A stretch of 64,000 bases of DNA from assembly GCF_001047675.1 (NCBI RefSeq), contig NZ_CP011975.1, positions 3,698,073 to 3,762,072 of the forward strand. The letters are read 5' to 3'. This document shows, in pieces, positions 20,216 through 31,852 of the stretch; the stretch's first letter is position 1; every line of letters begins with the position of its first letter. Source of the DNA: Yersinia aleksiciae (GTDB lineage: Bacteria; Pseudomonadota; Gammaproteobacteria; Enterobacterales; Enterobacteriaceae). The notes below the pieces were generated by a model. The model saw only the letters and a program-made list of their open reading frames with translations, was not told where the DNA came from and searched no databases. Made by a program: the position numbers and the translations under genes.

Positions 20216-21616
20216 TTAGAAGCTGGCATTTCTCGGCGTACGTGGGAATGGAATAACATCCCGAACGTTTTGAACCCCTGTTACATAGGAGATCAAACGC
20301 TCAAATCCAAGACCAAATCCTGAATGCGGTACAGTGCCGTAGCGACGCAGATCACGATACCACCAATAATCTTCTTTATTGAGGCCCATCTCTTCCAGAC
20401 GCGCATCCAACACATCTAAACGCTCTTCACGTTGTGAACCCCCGATGATTTCACCGATTCCAGGCGCCAATACATCCATCGCCGCCACAGTTTTGCCATC
20501 TTCGTTCATACGCATATAGAAAGCTTTGATGTCTTTTGGATAATTTTTGACTACTACCGGTGCTTTAAAGTGTTTCTCAGCCAAATAGCGCTCATGTTCA
20601 GAAGACAAATCGATGCCCCAAGACACATCATTCTCAAATTTCTGACCTGATGCTTTCAAAATCTCGATAGCATCGGTGTAGTTAACTTGTGCGAAGTCAG
20701 AGGTAACGAAGCGTTGCAAGCGATCTAATGCATCTTTATCTACGCGCTCAGCGAAGAATTTCATATCATCGGCACGTTCGTTCAGTACAGCTTGGAAAAC
20801 GTATTTCAACATTTTCTCCGCCAAACCGGCGACATCATCCAGCGATGCGAAGGCAACTTCTGGTTCTACCATCCAGAATTCAGCCAAATGACGGCTGGTA
20901 TTGGAGTTTTCAGCACGAAAAGTTGGGCCGAAAGTGTAAACTTTAGATAACGCACTGGCGTAGGTTTCACCGTTTAGCTGACCTGATACAGTCAGGAAAG
21001 CTTCTTTACCGAAGAAGTCCTCGCTGAAATCGACAGCACCGGTATCAGTGCGTGGCAGATTTTCCAGATCTAAGGTGGATACACGGAACATTTCACCAGC
21101 ACCTTCAGTATCTGAAGCGGTGATCAGCGGCGTAGAAACCCAGAAATAGCCGTTCTCATCGAAGAAACGGTGAATTGCTTGTGCCAAGGTATGGCGAACA
21201 CGGGCAACTGCGCCAATCAGGTTAGTTCGTGGGCGCAAGTGAGCAACTTCACGTAAATATTCGATGCTGTGACGTTTTGCTGCCATCGGGTAGGTATCGG
21301 GGTCATCAACCCAGCCCACCACTTTGATTGCCGTGGCTTGGATCTCAAAACTTTGGCCTTCACCCGGTGATGCAACTACAGTCCCGGTCACTTCGACCGA
21401 ACAGCCGGTAGTCAAATGCAGCACTTCATCCTGATAATTAGGCAAAGTATTATTCACGACGGCCTGTAACGGATCAAAGCAGGAACCGTCATAAACGGCA
21501 ACGAAGGAGATACCCGCTTTAGAATCTCTCCGGGTACGCACCCAACCGCGTACGGTGACTTCACTGTCAACCGCAGCACGGCCTTGCAGTACGTCGACTA
21601 CAGGCACTACGCTCAT
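20216..21616 (-). CDS. asnS: Asparaginyl-tRNA synthetase
   Basis: A 466-residue class II aminoacyl-tRNA synthetase charging tRNA-Asn. The N-terminal OB-fold anticodon-binding domain (about residues 1-110) has [10 protein letters not shown]. The catalytic domain shows [19 protein letters not shown] (motif 2) and GFGLGFERL (motif 3, near residue 435). It ends [10 protein letters not shown], as in E. coli, and is the same length. It is transcribed leftward before ompF. Confidence 0.97.
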   Translation of the reverse strand: MSVVPVVDVLQGRAAVDSEVTVRGWVRTRRDSKAGISFVAVYDGSCFDPLQAVVNNTLPNYQDEVLHLTTGCSVEVTGTVVASPGEGQSFEIQATAIKVVGWVDDPDTYPMAAKRHSIEYLREVAHLRPRTNLIGAVARVRHTLAQAIHRFFDENGYFWVSTPLITASDTEGAGEMFRVSTLDLENLPRTDTGAVDFSEDFFGKEAFLTVSGQLNGETYASALSKVYTFGPTFRAENSNTSRHLAEFWMVEPEVAFASLDDVAGLAEKMLKYVFQAVLNERADDMKFFAERVDKDALDRLQRFVTSDFAQVNYTDAIEILKASGQKFENDVSWGIDLSSEHERYLAEKHFKAPVVVKNYPKDIKAFYMRMNEDGKTVAAMDVLAPGIGEIIGGSQREERLDVLDARLEEMGLNKEDYWWYRDLRRYGTVPHSGFGLGFERLISYVTGVQNVRDVIPFPRTPRNASF

Positions 21617-21888
21617 AGATTTCTCTCTTTAATAGTTTTGATATAGAAATAGTTAACAACCCAAGAAAATGGGGATGTAGCTATGTTACTTGCGACAGTG
21701 CAGGACACAAGTAGAAATCATCAGTTTAGTACAACATTTCTGTGCTTATTTCTGAATAAAGGCGGGACAAATCGAGGCTAACTTTAATTGAGAGAAGGGG
21801 ATGGTGGGAAAACGTGCAAGTAAGGCCATTAGCTGAGCAGTATTTGCTACTCAGCTATCAATCAATAAAGGCAAAAAACGGGTATAAC

Positions 21889-23094
21889 CTAACTGGCTTT
21901 TTTGACCAAAGGCAGGGCAAAGGCTTCACGTAATTCATCAACAAAAGCGGGGTCATGACAAATGGTTTTACCCGGGCTATCAGAAAGTTTAGCCACGGGT
22001 TTGCCGTTGCACTCAATTAGCTTGATAACAATATTGAGCGGCTTAATTCCGGGAATATCGCAGGTTAAACGCGTCCCAATACCGAACACCAATTGAACCC
22101 GTTGGTAGAAATGACGGTACAACGATAGCGCTTTTTTCAGATCCAGATTATCTGAAAACACCAATGTTTTACTCATTGGGTCAATACCTAACTTTTCATA
22201 ATGGGCGATCGCTTTTTCACCCCATTCGAACGGATCACCCGAGTCATGGCGCAATCCCTGATAGCGATTGGCGAATGTTTTATCGAAATCGCGTAAGAAA
22301 GCATCCATGGTAATACAGTCGGTCAATGCAACCCCGAGTTGATCGGGATACTCATCCAACCAGACTTGTAACGCCACGCGTTGGCTGTTGGCCAGAACTG
22401 GGCTTATCTGCTGATGGGCCTGGAACCATTCATGGGCCTGAGTACCTACTGGCGTTAATGCCAATTTGCGGGCTAAATCATAGTTACTGGTCCCGACCAG
22501 ATAAGGAAATTCATCTTTTAAGCTGCTGACGATGGCATGTTGTATGTCGCGCGAGAAACGGCGGCGAGTGCCAAAATCCATTAACTTAAAATGAGAAATA
22601 TCTATATCAGCACTGAGCGACTTAAATTGTTGCAGCTTACTGCGTAGTTGCTGAACAGCCTGAGCGCTAGAGACATGCACAGAGCGACGGCGATGGACGA
22701 TTTCACTGATCACGGCGAGCAGTGGCACTTCCCATAAAATGGTTTCAGACCATAAACCGACAATCCGAATCTCTAACTTACCTTGGTTGTCTGATACGGT
22801 GACTTGCTCAGGATTAAAGCGAAAGGTGCGTAGCCAATTCAGATAGTCAGCTTGAAAAAAGGGTAAACCGGAGAGGTAGAGATACTCATCATCGGTCAAC
22901 GCCAATTGGCTCATCAATGCTATCTGGTGGCGGATTTCGTCAGCATATTCGCCCAACAGCTCATCACCACGGCAGCGAAACTCAGCGGCAACGGTAATAT
23001 AGCGATAGCGATGGAACACGGCTTGCTGCATATGAAGCTTATATGCATCGGTATCAAGCAATGAGGTCAAAATCGGTGAGGCGTCTTGAGTCAT
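21889..23094 (-). CDS. pncB: Nicotinate phosphoribosyltransferase
   Basis: A 401-residue enzyme of the NAD salvage pathway that joins nicotinate to PRPP with ATP use. The N-terminal [17 protein letters not shown] (about 12-28) and the GTRRRFS segment holding the phosphorylated histidine region are typical. The start at 23094 ([12 protein letters not shown]) matches E. coli; an ATG five codons upstream is not needed. Divergent from pepN. No classic NadR palindrome was recognised upstream. Confidence 0.95.
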   Translation of the reverse strand: MTQDASPILTSLLDTDAYKLHMQQAVFHRYRYITVAAEFRCRGDELLGEYADEIRHQIALMSQLALTDDEYLYLSGLPFFQADYLNWLRTFRFNPEQVTVSDNQGKLEIRIVGLWSETILWEVPLLAVISEIVHRRRSVHVSSAQAVQQLRSKLQQFKSLSADIDISHFKLMDFGTRRRFSRDIQHAIVSSLKDEFPYLVGTSNYDLARKLALTPVGTQAHEWFQAHQQISPVLANSQRVALQVWLDEYPDQLGVALTDCITMDAFLRDFDKTFANRYQGLRHDSGDPFEWGEKAIAHYEKLGIDPMSKTLVFSDNLDLKKALSLYRHFYQRVQLVFGIGTRLTCDIPGIKPLNIVIKLIECNGKPVAKLSDSPGKTICHDPAFVDELREAFALPLVKKAS

Positions 23095-23599
23095 GGCGCT
23101 ATACAGCATCCTCGTAGCAGCATTTCCGTAATCGGCATAAACGATAAAGTCACGGGAGTATACCGAGATTATCCTGTTATTGAAGCTTCATCACACCATA
23201 AATGCTAATCCGAGGTCTAGGTTTAAACGTGCCATTAGCTCTGAATTAGAAATGGCAGACAACCCTAGCCTTTGGCATCTCCACTCACTGATACTACCCA
23301 AGTCCACGACTCTGATATCCCATGCGGAGAAAAACGTCATGATCGGCGGGTAACAGCGGCGTGACTGTTCACCAATTGCAAACCTATCATTGACTTGCGA
23401 ACTGACTCGAAAAACCCACAATCAATGGCAAATATGCCCGAATAGCACGGGTTCTCAACTAGGTTTTTCTAACAATTGTGATACATTGAAACGCTATCTG
23501 GGTCTGGGGCGAAGTCAATGGCAGCCATGTTCTTAAGCCCAATCAACCATCAATACAGACCTGATAATCATATTCACAGATGACGTCAAAAGGGTTTCT
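23095..23599. other. pncB-pepN divergent intergenic region
   Basis: About 505 bases with no convincing gene. A 76-codon leftward frame (23191-23421) has no ribosome binding site or recognisable family and is judged chance. The region should contain the promoters of both flanking genes. Confidence 0.4.
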
Positions 23600-26215
23600 A
23601 TGACACAACAGCCGCAAGCTAAATACCGTCACGATTATCGTGCGCCGGATTACACCATCACCGATATCGATCTGGACTTCGCACTGGATGCGCAAAAAAC
23701 GACGGTAACGGCGGTCAGTAAAGTAAAACGTCAGGCAACCGAAGTGACACCGTTGGTCTTAAATGGTGAAGATCTCACGCTCATCAGTCTCAGCGTTGAT
23801 GGGCAAGCATGGCCTCATTATCATCTACAGGATAATGCGCTGGTTATTGAGCAATTACCCGCACATTTCACACTGACAATCGTCAATGATATCCACCCTG
23901 CGACAAACAGTGCGCTTGAGGGACTATATCTTTCTGGTGAAGCGCTGTGTACCCAGTGTGAGGCTGAAGGTTTCCGTCATATTACCTACTATTTAGACCG
24001 CCCTGATGTGCTGGCCCGTTTTACTACTCGTATTGTCGCTGACAAATCGCGTTACCCTTATTTGCTTTCCAACGGTAACCGCGTAGGGCAAGGGGACCTG
24101 GAAGAGGGGCGTCATTGGGTAAAATGGGAAGACCCATTCCCGAAACCTTGTTATCTGTTTGCATTGGTTGCCGGTGATTTTGATGTCTTGCGCGATAAGT
24201 TCATTACCCGTTCTGGCCGCGAAGTGGCGCTAGAGCTTTTTGTTGATCGGGGCAATTTAGACCGTGCTGACTGGGCGATGACCTCGCTGAAGAACTCCAT
24301 GAAATGGGATGAGACCCGCTTTGGTCTGGAATATGACCTCGACATCTATATGATCGTTGCGGTCGATTTCTTCAATATGGGGGCCATGGAGAATAAAGGG
24401 TTGAATGTATTCAACTCAAAATATGTTCTGGCAAAAGCAGAAACCGCGACAGATAAAGATTATCTGAATATTGAAGCGGTTATTGGTCATGAATATTTCC
24501 ATAACTGGACCGGCAACCGAGTCACTTGCCGTGATTGGTTCCAGTTAAGTTTGAAAGAAGGGTTAACCGTATTCCGTGATCAGGAGTTCAGCTCTGATTT
24601 AGGCTCACGTTCAGTTAACCGCATTGAAAATGTACGAGTCATGCGCGCGGCACAGTTCGCGGAAGATGCCAGCCCAATGGCCCATGCGATTCGCCCAGAT
24701 AAAGTCATCGAGATGAACAACTTCTATACCCTAACAGTATATGAAAAAGGTTCAGAAGTGATCCGCATGATGCACACCTTACTGGGGGAACAGCAATTTC
24801 AGGCTGGTATGCAGCTCTATTTTGAGCGCCATGATGGCAGCGCAGCAACTTGTGATGATTTCGTTCAGGCAATGGAAGATGCATCTAATGTTGATCTCTC
24901 TTTGTTTCGCCGCTGGTATAGCCAATCTGGCACACCAATACTGACAGTGCGTGATGATTATGATGCTGAAAAGCAGCAGTATCATTTGCACGTTAGCCAG
25001 AAAACCTTACCAACCGCTGATCAGCCTGAAAAGCTACCATTACATATCCCACTGGATATCGAATTATATGACAGTAAAGGCAATGTAATTGCGTTGCAGA
25101 GAAATGGCTTGCCGGTTCATCATGTGCTGAATGTGACCGAAGCTGAGCAGACCTTTACCTTTGATAATGTCGAACACACACCAATCCCATCGCTGTTGCG
25201 TGAATTCTCCGCACCAGTCAAATTGGATTACACCTACAGCGATCAGCAGCTCACTTTCCTGATGCAGCATGCGCGCAATGAGTTCTCTCGTTGGGATGCG
25301 GCGCAAAGTCTGTTGGCAACTTATATCAAGCTTAACGTAGCCAAATACCAGCAGAAACAGCCGTTGAGCCTACCTGCTCACGTGGCTGATGCTTTCCGTG
25401 CGATATTACTTGATGAAAATCTTGATCCTGCGCTAGCCGCACAGATCCTGACGCTGCCATCAGAGAATGAAATTGCAGAACTGTTTACCACTATTGATCC
25501 GCAGGCTATCAGCGCAGTCCATGAAGCGATTACAGGTTGTTTGGCTCAAACACTGTCCGATGAGCTGTTAGCTGTTTATGTCGCGAATTTAACGCCGGTT
25601 TATCGCATTGAGCATGGTGATATCGCCAAGCGGGCATTGCGCAATACCTGCCTGAATTATCTGGCGTTTGGTGATAAAGAGTTTGCTAACAAGCTGGTCT
25701 CTTCACAATATCACCAAGCCGATAATATGACCGACTCGCTGGCAGCAATGGCAGCAGCGGTTGCAGCACAGTTACCTTGCCGTGATGAGTTATTAGCCGC
25801 CTTTGATGTGCGCTGGAACCATGATGGTCTGGTCATGGATAAGTGGTTTGCGTTGCAAGCGACCAGTCCGGCAGAAGATGTTCTGACTCAGGTGCGTGCT
25901 TTGCTTAAGCATCCGGCATTTAGTTTGAGCAATCCAAATCGTACTCGCTCGTTAGTTGGCAGTTTTGCTTCTGGTAATCCAGCAGCATTCCATGCCAGCG
26001 ATGGTAGCGGCTATCAATTCCTGGTGGAAATTCTCAGTGATTTGAATACCCGTAACCCGCAAGTTGCTGCGCGATTGATTGAGCCCCTGATCCGTCTGAA
26101 ACGCTATGACGCAGGGCGTCAGACTCTGATGCGACAGGCGCTGGAGCAATTGAAAACGCTGGAAAACTTATCCGGTGATTTGTTCGAGAAGATAACCAAA
26201 GCGCTGGCTGCATAG
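23600..26215 (+). CDS. pepN: Aminopeptidase N
   Basis: An 871-residue M1 zinc metallopeptidase, the main broad-specificity aminopeptidase of the enterobacterial cytoplasm. GAMEN (about 261-265) recognises the substrate N-terminus. The zinc site is HEYFH (about 297-301) with the third ligand in LKEGLTVFRDQEF. A helical C-terminal domain of about 330 residues completes the protein. Length equals E. coli within one residue. Confidence 0.97.
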   Translation: MTQQPQAKYRHDYRAPDYTITDIDLDFALDAQKTTVTAVSKVKRQATEVTPLVLNGEDLTLISLSVDGQAWPHYHLQDNALVIEQLPAHFTLTIVNDIHPATNSALEGLYLSGEALCTQCEAEGFRHITYYLDRPDVLARFTTRIVADKSRYPYLLSNGNRVGQGDLEEGRHWVKWEDPFPKPCYLFALVAGDFDVLRDKFITRSGREVALELFVDRGNLDRADWAMTSLKNSMKWDETRFGLEYDLDIYMIVAVDFFNMGAMENKGLNVFNSKYVLAKAETATDKDYLNIEAVIGHEYFHNWTGNRVTCRDWFQLSLKEGLTVFRDQEFSSDLGSRSVNRIENVRVMRAAQFAEDASPMAHAIRPDKVIEMNNFYTLTVYEKGSEVIRMMHTLLGEQQFQAGMQLYFERHDGSAATCDDFVQAMEDASNVDLSLFRRWYSQSGTPILTVRDDYDAEKQQYHLHVSQKTLPTADQPEKLPLHIPLDIELYDSKGNVIALQRNGLPVHHVLNVTEAEQTFTFDNVEHTPIPSLLREFSAPVKLDYTYSDQQLTFLMQHARNEFSRWDAAQSLLATYIKLNVAKYQQKQPLSLPAHVADAFRAILLDENLDPALAAQILTLPSENEIAELFTTIDPQAISAVHEAITGCLAQTLSDELLAVYVANLTPVYRIEHGDIAKRALRNTCLNYLAFGDKEFANKLVSSQYHQADNMTDSLAAMAAAVAAQLPCRDELLAAFDVRWNHDGLVMDKWFALQATSPAEDVLTQVRALLKHPAFSLSNPNRTRSLVGSFASGNPAAFHASDGSGYQFLVEILSDLNTRNPQVAARLIEPLIRLKRYDAGRQTLMRQALEQLKTLENLSGDLFEKITKALAA

Positions 26216-26261
26216 CACTGACGGTATGTCCCAGACTATATAAAAGACGTAGGGTAAATAA

Positions 26262-26294
26262 GTGACTGATCATAATGAATCACTGATCAGTCAC
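26262..26294 (+). terminator. Hairpin downstream of pepN
   Basis: GTGACTGATCA (26262-26272) and TGATCAGTCAC (26284-26294) form a perfect 11-bp stem with an 11-base loop, 46 bases after the pepN stop. There is no clean T-run, so it may act as a 3' stabiliser or a weak terminator. Confidence 0.55.
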
Positions 26295-26594
26295 ATTATC
26301 GTTGTCATCGAGAGGGCAGTAATGCCCATTTTGTCTCTTTATCTCTTCTTACCTGCAAATAATTAACACTTTGTTATCAAGCTAGCGACGCTTGCTATTC
26401 TTTGCGCGGCTTTACTTAGCAAACGTTTACTTTCCCGAAAGATGAATTTACCATTCCCGCATCTATCCACATGTTGGAAGTCGGTCAGCTAATTGCGGTG
26501 AATTTGTGTCGCCACATAAATTGAACGCCACTGGCTGTAGAACGACAGAATTAATACCCGCCAACGATTTGTCATCGGTCGCTCAGGAGATCAC
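26295..26594. promoter_or_regulatory. pyrD upstream region
   Basis: Three hundred bases without a gene, containing the pyrD promoter and a PurR-like site (26417-26432). A long leader of about 150 bases would precede the pyrD start if transcription begins near that site. Confidence 0.5.
26417..26432 (+). promoter_or_regulatory. PurR-like operator of pyrD
   Basis: TAGCAAACGTTTACTT matches the PurR consensus ACGCAAACGTTTNCGT in the whole central block GCAAACGTTT plus the following C. E. coli pyrD is a known PurR target. The match is by eye; the outer positions are weak. Confidence 0.6.
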
Positions 26595-27605
26595 ATGTAC
26601 TATCCCATCGTCAAAAAAGCACTCTTTCAGCTTGATCCAGAACGTGCCCATGAATTTACGTTCCGCCAGTTAAAACGAGTTACCGGTACACCGCTTGAGT
26701 TTTTGGTGCGCCAGTCGGTGCCAACCAAACCGGTAAGCTGCATGGGGCTGTCATTCAAAAACCCATTAGGCTTGGCCGCGGGTCTGGATAAAGACGGTGA
26801 GTGTATTGATGCACTAGGCGCGATGGGATTTGGGTTTATCGAAGTAGGGACGGTGACACCACGACCACAGTCAGGTAATGATAAACCAAGATTATTCAGG
26901 ATCGTTGAAGCCGAAGGTTTGATCAACCGGATGGGATTTAATAATCACGGGGTTGATAACTTAATTGAAAACGTCAAAAAATCACATTTTGGCGGTATTT
27001 TAGGCATTAATATCGGCAAGAATAAAGATACGCCAGTAGAACAAGGTAAAGACGATTACTTGATTTGCATGGATAAAATATATCCATATGCAGGATATAT
27101 TGCGATTAATATCTCCTCACCTAATACTCCAGGATTACGATCCTTACAGTATGGGGAAGCATTAGATGACTTGTTAGCAGCAATTAAAAATAAGCAAACA
27201 GAATTACATGCACGACATAATAAGTACGTTCCGGTTGCAGTAAAGATCGCCCCGGATCTTACGGAAGAAGAATTGATCCAAATAGCCGACAGTTTAGTTC
27301 GTCATAATATAGATGGTGTTATTGCCACTAATACAACACTCGATCGCTCTCTAATTCAAGGATTAGATTATTGCGAACAAGCTGGTGGTTTAAGTGGACG
27401 CCCATTACAATTACGCAGCACTGAAGTCATCCGTCGTTTATCGCAAGAGCTTCAAGGGCGACTGCCAATTATTGGTGTCGGCGGAATTGATTCGGTCACG
27501 GCGGCCCGAGAAAAAATGGCAGCGGGTGCGTCATTGATTCAAATTTATTCCGGATTTATCTTCCGTGGACCCGGTTTGATTAAGAATATCGTTACTCATA
27601 TCTAA
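26595..27605 (+). CDS. pyrD: Dihydroorotate dehydrogenase (quinone), class 2
   Basis: A 336-residue FMN enzyme on the inner face of the cytoplasmic membrane that oxidises dihydroorotate to orotate with quinone as acceptor, in pyrimidine synthesis. The N-terminal helical extension (about 1-40) marks class 2. The catalytic serine lies in [11 protein letters not shown] (Ser175), and FMN-phosphate loops GVGGI and YSGFI are near the C-terminus. An AGGAGA site precedes the ATG. Confidence 0.97.
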   Translation: MYYPIVKKALFQLDPERAHEFTFRQLKRVTGTPLEFLVRQSVPTKPVSCMGLSFKNPLGLAAGLDKDGECIDALGAMGFGFIEVGTVTPRPQSGNDKPRLFRIVEAEGLINRMGFNNHGVDNLIENVKKSHFGGILGINIGKNKDTPVEQGKDDYLICMDKIYPYAGYIAINISSPNTPGLRSLQYGEALDDLLAAIKNKQTELHARHNKYVPVAVKIAPDLTEEELIQIADSLVRHNIDGVIATNTTLDRSLIQGLDYCEQAGGLSGRPLQLRSTEVIRRLSQELQGRLPIIGVGGIDSVTAAREKMAAGASLIQIYSGFIFRGPGLIKNIVTHI

Positions 27606-27778
27606 TTATTTATCTTCATTACATGCCGGGGGGGTTTATTTATTCCTCTGGCTCGTCTATATTTTACTCCGGTAGATTAAATATACAGCGAAAGCCCTAT
27701 ATGAATTTAATCCCCCTCGATGGATGAACACTCAGTTATTGAGTCAATGATGTTAGCAGCATGGCGGGAAGAAAAAAT

Positions 27779-28336
27779 ATGCGGATTAAACCAGACGATA
27801 AATGGCGTTGGTATTTTGATACCGAACACGACCGACTCATGTTGGATTTAGCCAATGGTATGATATTTCGCTCGCGTTTCCCGTCTAAAATGCTCACCCC
27901 AGATGCCTTTGATGAATCTGCATTCTGTGTTGACGATGCTGCGCTCTATTTTGAATTTGAAGATCAATGTCGCCAAATTAAGCTGAGCCATGAACAACGT
28001 TCAGAATTGGTGTTAAATGCACTGGTTGCATTTCGTTACTTAAAACCGTTAATGCCTAAAAGTTGGTATTTTGCTCAACAGGCTAAATCATTTACGCCGC
28101 AAAATGCTGAGCTGGCCGCGGTAAATGTATTAGATAGCGGAGAGGATGTCCGTTTGTTAGTGGTTGAGTCAGGCGACACTGCCAGCTTATGTTTATTAGC
28201 ACAGCCTCAAGTGGTATTAGCCGGGCGTCAGCTAGTGCTGGGCGATGCAATAAAGATAATGAACGACCGCTTGTTGCCACTGGTAATTGAGGATATTTAT
28301 ACCGCACCAGCTTTCAACCTTGACCGGGCGGTCTAA
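27779..28336 (+). CDS. zapC: Cell division protein ZapC
   Basis: A 185-residue cytoplasmic FtsZ-associated protein that promotes bundling of FtsZ protofilaments and Z-ring stability. The start at 27779 ([14 protein letters not shown]) matches E. coli YcbW and has GGGAAGAA upstream; an in-frame ATG at 27761 would add six residues. Its position between pyrD and the ycbX-rlmL pair is conserved. A palindromic repeat begins immediately after its stop. Confidence 0.93.
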   Translation: MRIKPDDKWRWYFDTEHDRLMLDLANGMIFRSRFPSKMLTPDAFDESAFCVDDAALYFEFEDQCRQIKLSHEQRSELVLNALVAFRYLKPLMPKSWYFAQQAKSFTPQNAELAAVNVLDSGEDVRLLVVESGDTASLCLLAQPQVVLAGRQLVLGDAIKIMNDRLLPLVIEDIYTAPAFNLDRAV

Positions 28337-28497
28337 TACCCTTCATCTTTCAAACTGCAGATCGGTTGGCTGCTATCATTATTCGGCCCATCCATGGGCC
28401 TCGCCTCTGTGAGGCCGCCGCAAGCAGCGTTCAAATCAGCTCCCGACAGCTCTGTCTCTTATTCGCCGCCTTCCTGCATTTTAAATCTATTGGGTAT
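28337..28497 (+). repeat. Palindromic intergenic element, about 160 bp
   Basis: The ends are inverted: TACCCTTCATC...CTGCAG on the left against CTGCATTTTAAATC...GGGTA on the right. Inside are nested hairpins, GGCCCATCCATGGGCC and GGCCTCGCCTCTGTGAGGCC. The left arm matches the copies at 37906 and (inverted) 11963. It fills the gap between convergent zapC and ycbX, so transcripts of both would carry a large stem-loop. Confidence 0.75.
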
Positions 28498-28513
28498 ATT
28501 AAGATTAAGAGGT

Positions 28514-29626
28514 TCATTTACCACTGAGCGTAATATCGCCCTTAGGTATACAGCTGCAACAAAGAATCGTCCCGTCATTGCCAATGGCACTCTGTTTTAA
28601 CGGTGCAACTTCACCATTCACTAAGGTAATTCTGCAACTGCCACATATCCCAGCTCGGCATGAATAAGGAATACGGATATTCTGCTGTTCTAATTGTTCC
28701 AGTAATACCTGCTGATTATTGCCATTAAAGCGGATGCCATTATATTCAATGGATACCGCTTTGGATTGATCTTGTGGCGCATTAACGCTTTCAATCACTG
28801 TACCTGCGGTGTAGGGCCGTGGTGGTTTGGTGGACAGAATTTCGACCTCATCACCGACCCGAATAATGCCGCTATTTCTGGCCACCATATTCTGCCCAAA
28901 ATCGATATCGCCATTTTCTGCTGTTCGGAATGTCTGTAGTGTCCGCAATGGTTCGCCAGTTGGATGTTTCCGTCCACGCTCAACGCTAACAGTGGTTAAT
29001 ACGCAGCGGCTGCATGGCTTAACCAAATCAAAGGTAATATCGCCGACACGGATAACTTTCCAACTGTCTTCGGCAAATGCACTGGCACCGGTCACCACTA
29101 AATTCGGCCGAAACTGTTCTAGCTTAATACTGCCAGGGCAGCGTTGCTGCAACTCTTTAAAAGATGCCTCGTTAATCAGCAGATAAGGGAAGCCATCGGC
29201 AAAAGAGAGTGGAACTTCTGGCATGGGTTTTACCCGGCGGGTTAATTCCGTCCCCAGCCAGCGCAATTGCACTTCGCGTTGAAAATAACCACTGAGCCAG
29301 TTATTGATATCGGCTGGGGCAATCAGCGCAGTAAAATGATTTCCCCAAACTTCGGTTGGTTCGGCATTGGCTAAAAAATCATTAAAGCGGATACTGGCAC
29401 TCTCGCCATCGGGGGCAGTGAGATATAAACCGTCCGACATTAATGCCGGTGTAAACATCACCATCTTTGGATTCTGACGCGCAGTAATAAAAGTGCCATC
29501 CGGCTCAGTAATCATGAATACGCGGTCAAAGGCCAATCCACTGCTGCTGACTTGTGCATGAGAAAGCTGCAAGCCGCGCATGGATTTCACCGGATGAACG
29601 TAGAGTCGAGAGAGGGTAATCACCAT
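28514..29626 (-). CDS. ycbX: MOSC and 2Fe-2S ferredoxin-domain protein YcbX
   Basis: A 370-residue protein with an N-terminal MOSC beta-barrel domain (about 1-270) and a C-terminal plant-type ferredoxin domain (about 285-370). The MOSC domain carries the molybdenum-cofactor cysteine in [10 protein letters not shown] (about 205). The ferredoxin cluster ligands are in CRAGICGSC and the final CCSC. In E. coli YcbX is a Moco-dependent N-hydroxylated-base detoxifying enzyme needed for resistance to 6-hydroxylaminopurine-type analogues. Divergent from rlmL with about 100 bases between starts. Confidence 0.94.
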   Translation of the reverse strand: MVITLSRLYVHPVKSMRGLQLSHAQVSSSGLAFDRVFMITEPDGTFITARQNPKMVMFTPALMSDGLYLTAPDGESASIRFNDFLANAEPTEVWGNHFTALIAPADINNWLSGYFQREVQLRWLGTELTRRVKPMPEVPLSFADGFPYLLINEASFKELQQRCPGSIKLEQFRPNLVVTGASAFAEDSWKVIRVGDITFDLVKPCSRCVLTTVSVERGRKHPTGEPLRTLQTFRTAENGDIDFGQNMVARNSGIIRVGDEVEILSTKPPRPYTAGTVIESVNAPQDQSKAVSIEYNGIRFNGNNQQVLLEQLEQQNIRIPYSCRAGICGSCRITLVNGEVAPLKQSAIGNDGTILCCSCIPKGDITLSGK

Positions 29627-29726
29627 TGCCTCCGTGCGAGTATAAAATTTAGAAGGAGCAACTTTATGACAAGCTGCTGGGATTAGCTATAATGCGCAAC
29701 AATTTTCTTTTTGGTGATAGTGCGAT

Positions 29727-31847
29727 ATGAACTCTCTGTTTGCCAGCACGGCGCGTGGACTGGAAGAACTGTTAAAAAGCGAACTCGAAGCGTTGGGCGC
29801 TCACGACTGTAAAATAGTACAGGGTGGGGTACATTTTCAGGGCGACGATCGACTCATGTACCAAAGCTTGCTGTGGAGCCGACTGGCTTCGCGCATCCTA
29901 TTACCGCTCAACGAATTTAAAGTTTACAGTGATTTAGACCTGTACCTTGGCGTGCAGGCGATTGATTGGCCGTCAATTTTTGGTGTGGATAAGACCTTTG
30001 CCGTGCACTTTAGCGGCGTGAATGACGAAATCCGCAACAGTCAGTACGGTGCGCTCAAAGTCAAAGATGCCATTGTGGATAGCTTTACCCGCAAGCTGGA
30101 TCAGCGCCCGACAGTGGCCAAGCAACAACCGGATATCCGCGTCAATGTTTTCCTGCAACGTGATATGGCGAGTGTGGCACTTGATCTCAGTGGTGAAGGT
30201 CTGCATCAACGTGGCTATCGTGATCTAACCGGTCAGGCTCCGCTGAAAGAGAATCTGGCCGCAGCAATTATTCAGCGTTCTGGCTGGCAGCCGGGCACAC
30301 CGATGGTCGACCCAATGTGTGGTTCAGGTACGTTGCTGATTGAAGCCGCGATGATGGCCTCTGATCGTGCACCGGGTCTGCATCGGTCACATTGGGGGTT
30401 CACCGGCTGGAGCGCGTTTAACGAAGATCTCTGGCGTGAATTGACCACCGAAGCGCAAGTTCGTGCGCGCACCGGTTTGCAAGAGACGACCTCCCGCTTC
30501 TTCGGTTCCGATATTGATCGTCGGGTGATTGAGATGGCACGGGCCAACGCCCGCCGTGCTGGGGTATCAGAGCTGATTACTTTTAATGCCAACGACGTCA
30601 GTAAGCTGGTGAATCCATTGCCAGAAGGGCCTGTGGGCACGGTTATCAGTAACCCGCCTTACGGTGAGCGTCTGGAAAGCGAGCCGGCATTGATTGCGCT
30701 GCATAATATGCTCGGTCGCATCATGAAAACCGCATTCGGTGGTTGGCGCTTGTCACTGTTCAGTGCTTCGCCAGAACTGCTGAGCTGTTTGCAATTACGC
30801 GCAGATCGCGAATTTAAAGCCAAAAATGGCCCGCTCGATTGCGTGCAGAAAAACTACCAATTAGCGGCTAACCCGCAGGGTGCTGGTGGTTTACAGGTAG
30901 CGGAAGATTATGCCAACCGCCTGCGTAAGAACGTGAAAAAACTGGACAAGTGGGCCAAACAGCAAGGTATCGAATGCTACCGTCTGTATGATGCCGATTT
31001 GCCCGATTACAACGTGGCTGTCGATCGCTATGGCAGCAAAGTTGTGGTGCAGGAGTATGCGCCGCCGAAAACCATTGATGCCCAAAAAGCTCGCCAGCGC
31101 CTGTTTGATGTGATTAATGCCACGCTCGCTGTGTTGGATTTGCCATCAAATCAGCTGGTGCTAAAAACCCGTGAACGGCAGAAGGGCAAAAATCAATACG
31201 AGAAATTGGCACAAAAAGGTGAGTTCCTGCTGGTAAGTGAGTATAACGCCAAGCTATGGGTTAACCTGACCGATTACCTCGATACGGGTCTGTTCCTTGA
31301 TCACCGCATCGCTCGCCAGATGCTGGGCAAAATGAGTCAGGGCAAAGATTTCCTGAACCTGTTTGCCTATACCGGCACGGCAAGCGTCCATGCGGGTCTG
31401 GGTGGCGCGCGTAGTACCACCACGGTAGATATGTCGCGTACCTATCTGGAGTGGGCCGAGAAGAATCTGCGGGCGAATGGCTTAACCGGCCAGCAGCACC
31501 GTTTGATTCAAGCCGATTGTCTCTCTTGGCTGAGTAATACCGATGAGCAATTCGATGTGATCTTCATCGATCCACCGACGTTCTCCAACTCCAAGCGTAT
31601 GGAGACCACCTTTGATGTTCAGCGCGATCATTTGGTGCTGATGAAAGAACTTAAACGATTACTGCGCCGTCAGGGGACAATCATGTTCTCTAACAATAAG
31701 CGCGGTTTCCAGATGGATTTGGCCGGGATCGAAGCCTTGGGGTTGGAAGCGAAAGAGATAACCGCGCAGACGCAATCCGAAGATTTTGCCCGTAATCGTC
31801 AAATTCACAACTGCTGGCTGGTGACTCACCGCCGCGAGGAAAAGTAA
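29727..31847 (+). CDS. rlmL: 23S rRNA methyltransferase RlmKL (m2G2445 and m7G2069)
   Basis: A 706-residue fused methyltransferase. The N-terminal half has a THUMP domain and an RlmL-type domain with NPPYGER (about 309-315), modifying G2445. The C-terminal RlmK domain with a DPPTFSNS motif (about 615) makes m7G2069. Both SAM pockets look intact (DPMCGSGTL in the first, [11 protein letters not shown] in the second). It is followed five bases later by uup. Confidence 0.96.
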   Translation: MNSLFASTARGLEELLKSELEALGAHDCKIVQGGVHFQGDDRLMYQSLLWSRLASRILLPLNEFKVYSDLDLYLGVQAIDWPSIFGVDKTFAVHFSGVNDEIRNSQYGALKVKDAIVDSFTRKLDQRPTVAKQQPDIRVNVFLQRDMASVALDLSGEGLHQRGYRDLTGQAPLKENLAAAIIQRSGWQPGTPMVDPMCGSGTLLIEAAMMASDRAPGLHRSHWGFTGWSAFNEDLWRELTTEAQVRARTGLQETTSRFFGSDIDRRVIEMARANARRAGVSELITFNANDVSKLVNPLPEGPVGTVISNPPYGERLESEPALIALHNMLGRIMKTAFGGWRLSLFSASPELLSCLQLRADREFKAKNGPLDCVQKNYQLAANPQGAGGLQVAEDYANRLRKNVKKLDKWAKQQGIECYRLYDADLPDYNVAVDRYGSKVVVQEYAPPKTIDAQKARQRLFDVINATLAVLDLPSNQLVLKTRERQKGKNQYEKLAQKGEFLLVSEYNAKLWVNLTDYLDTGLFLDHRIARQMLGKMSQGKDFLNLFAYTGTASVHAGLGGARSTTTVDMSRTYLEWAEKNLRANGLTGQQHRLIQADCLSWLSNTDEQFDVIFIDPPTFSNSKRMETTFDVQRDHLVLMKELKRLLRRQGTIMFSNNKRGFQMDLAGIEALGLEAKEITAQTQSEDFARNRQIHNCWLVTHRREEK

Positions 31848-31852
31848 AAACT

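Noticed and set aside
23191-23421. 76-codon leftward frame in the pncB-pepN gap
   Set aside because: No ribosome binding site and no recognisable motif; the region is better explained as two divergent promoters.
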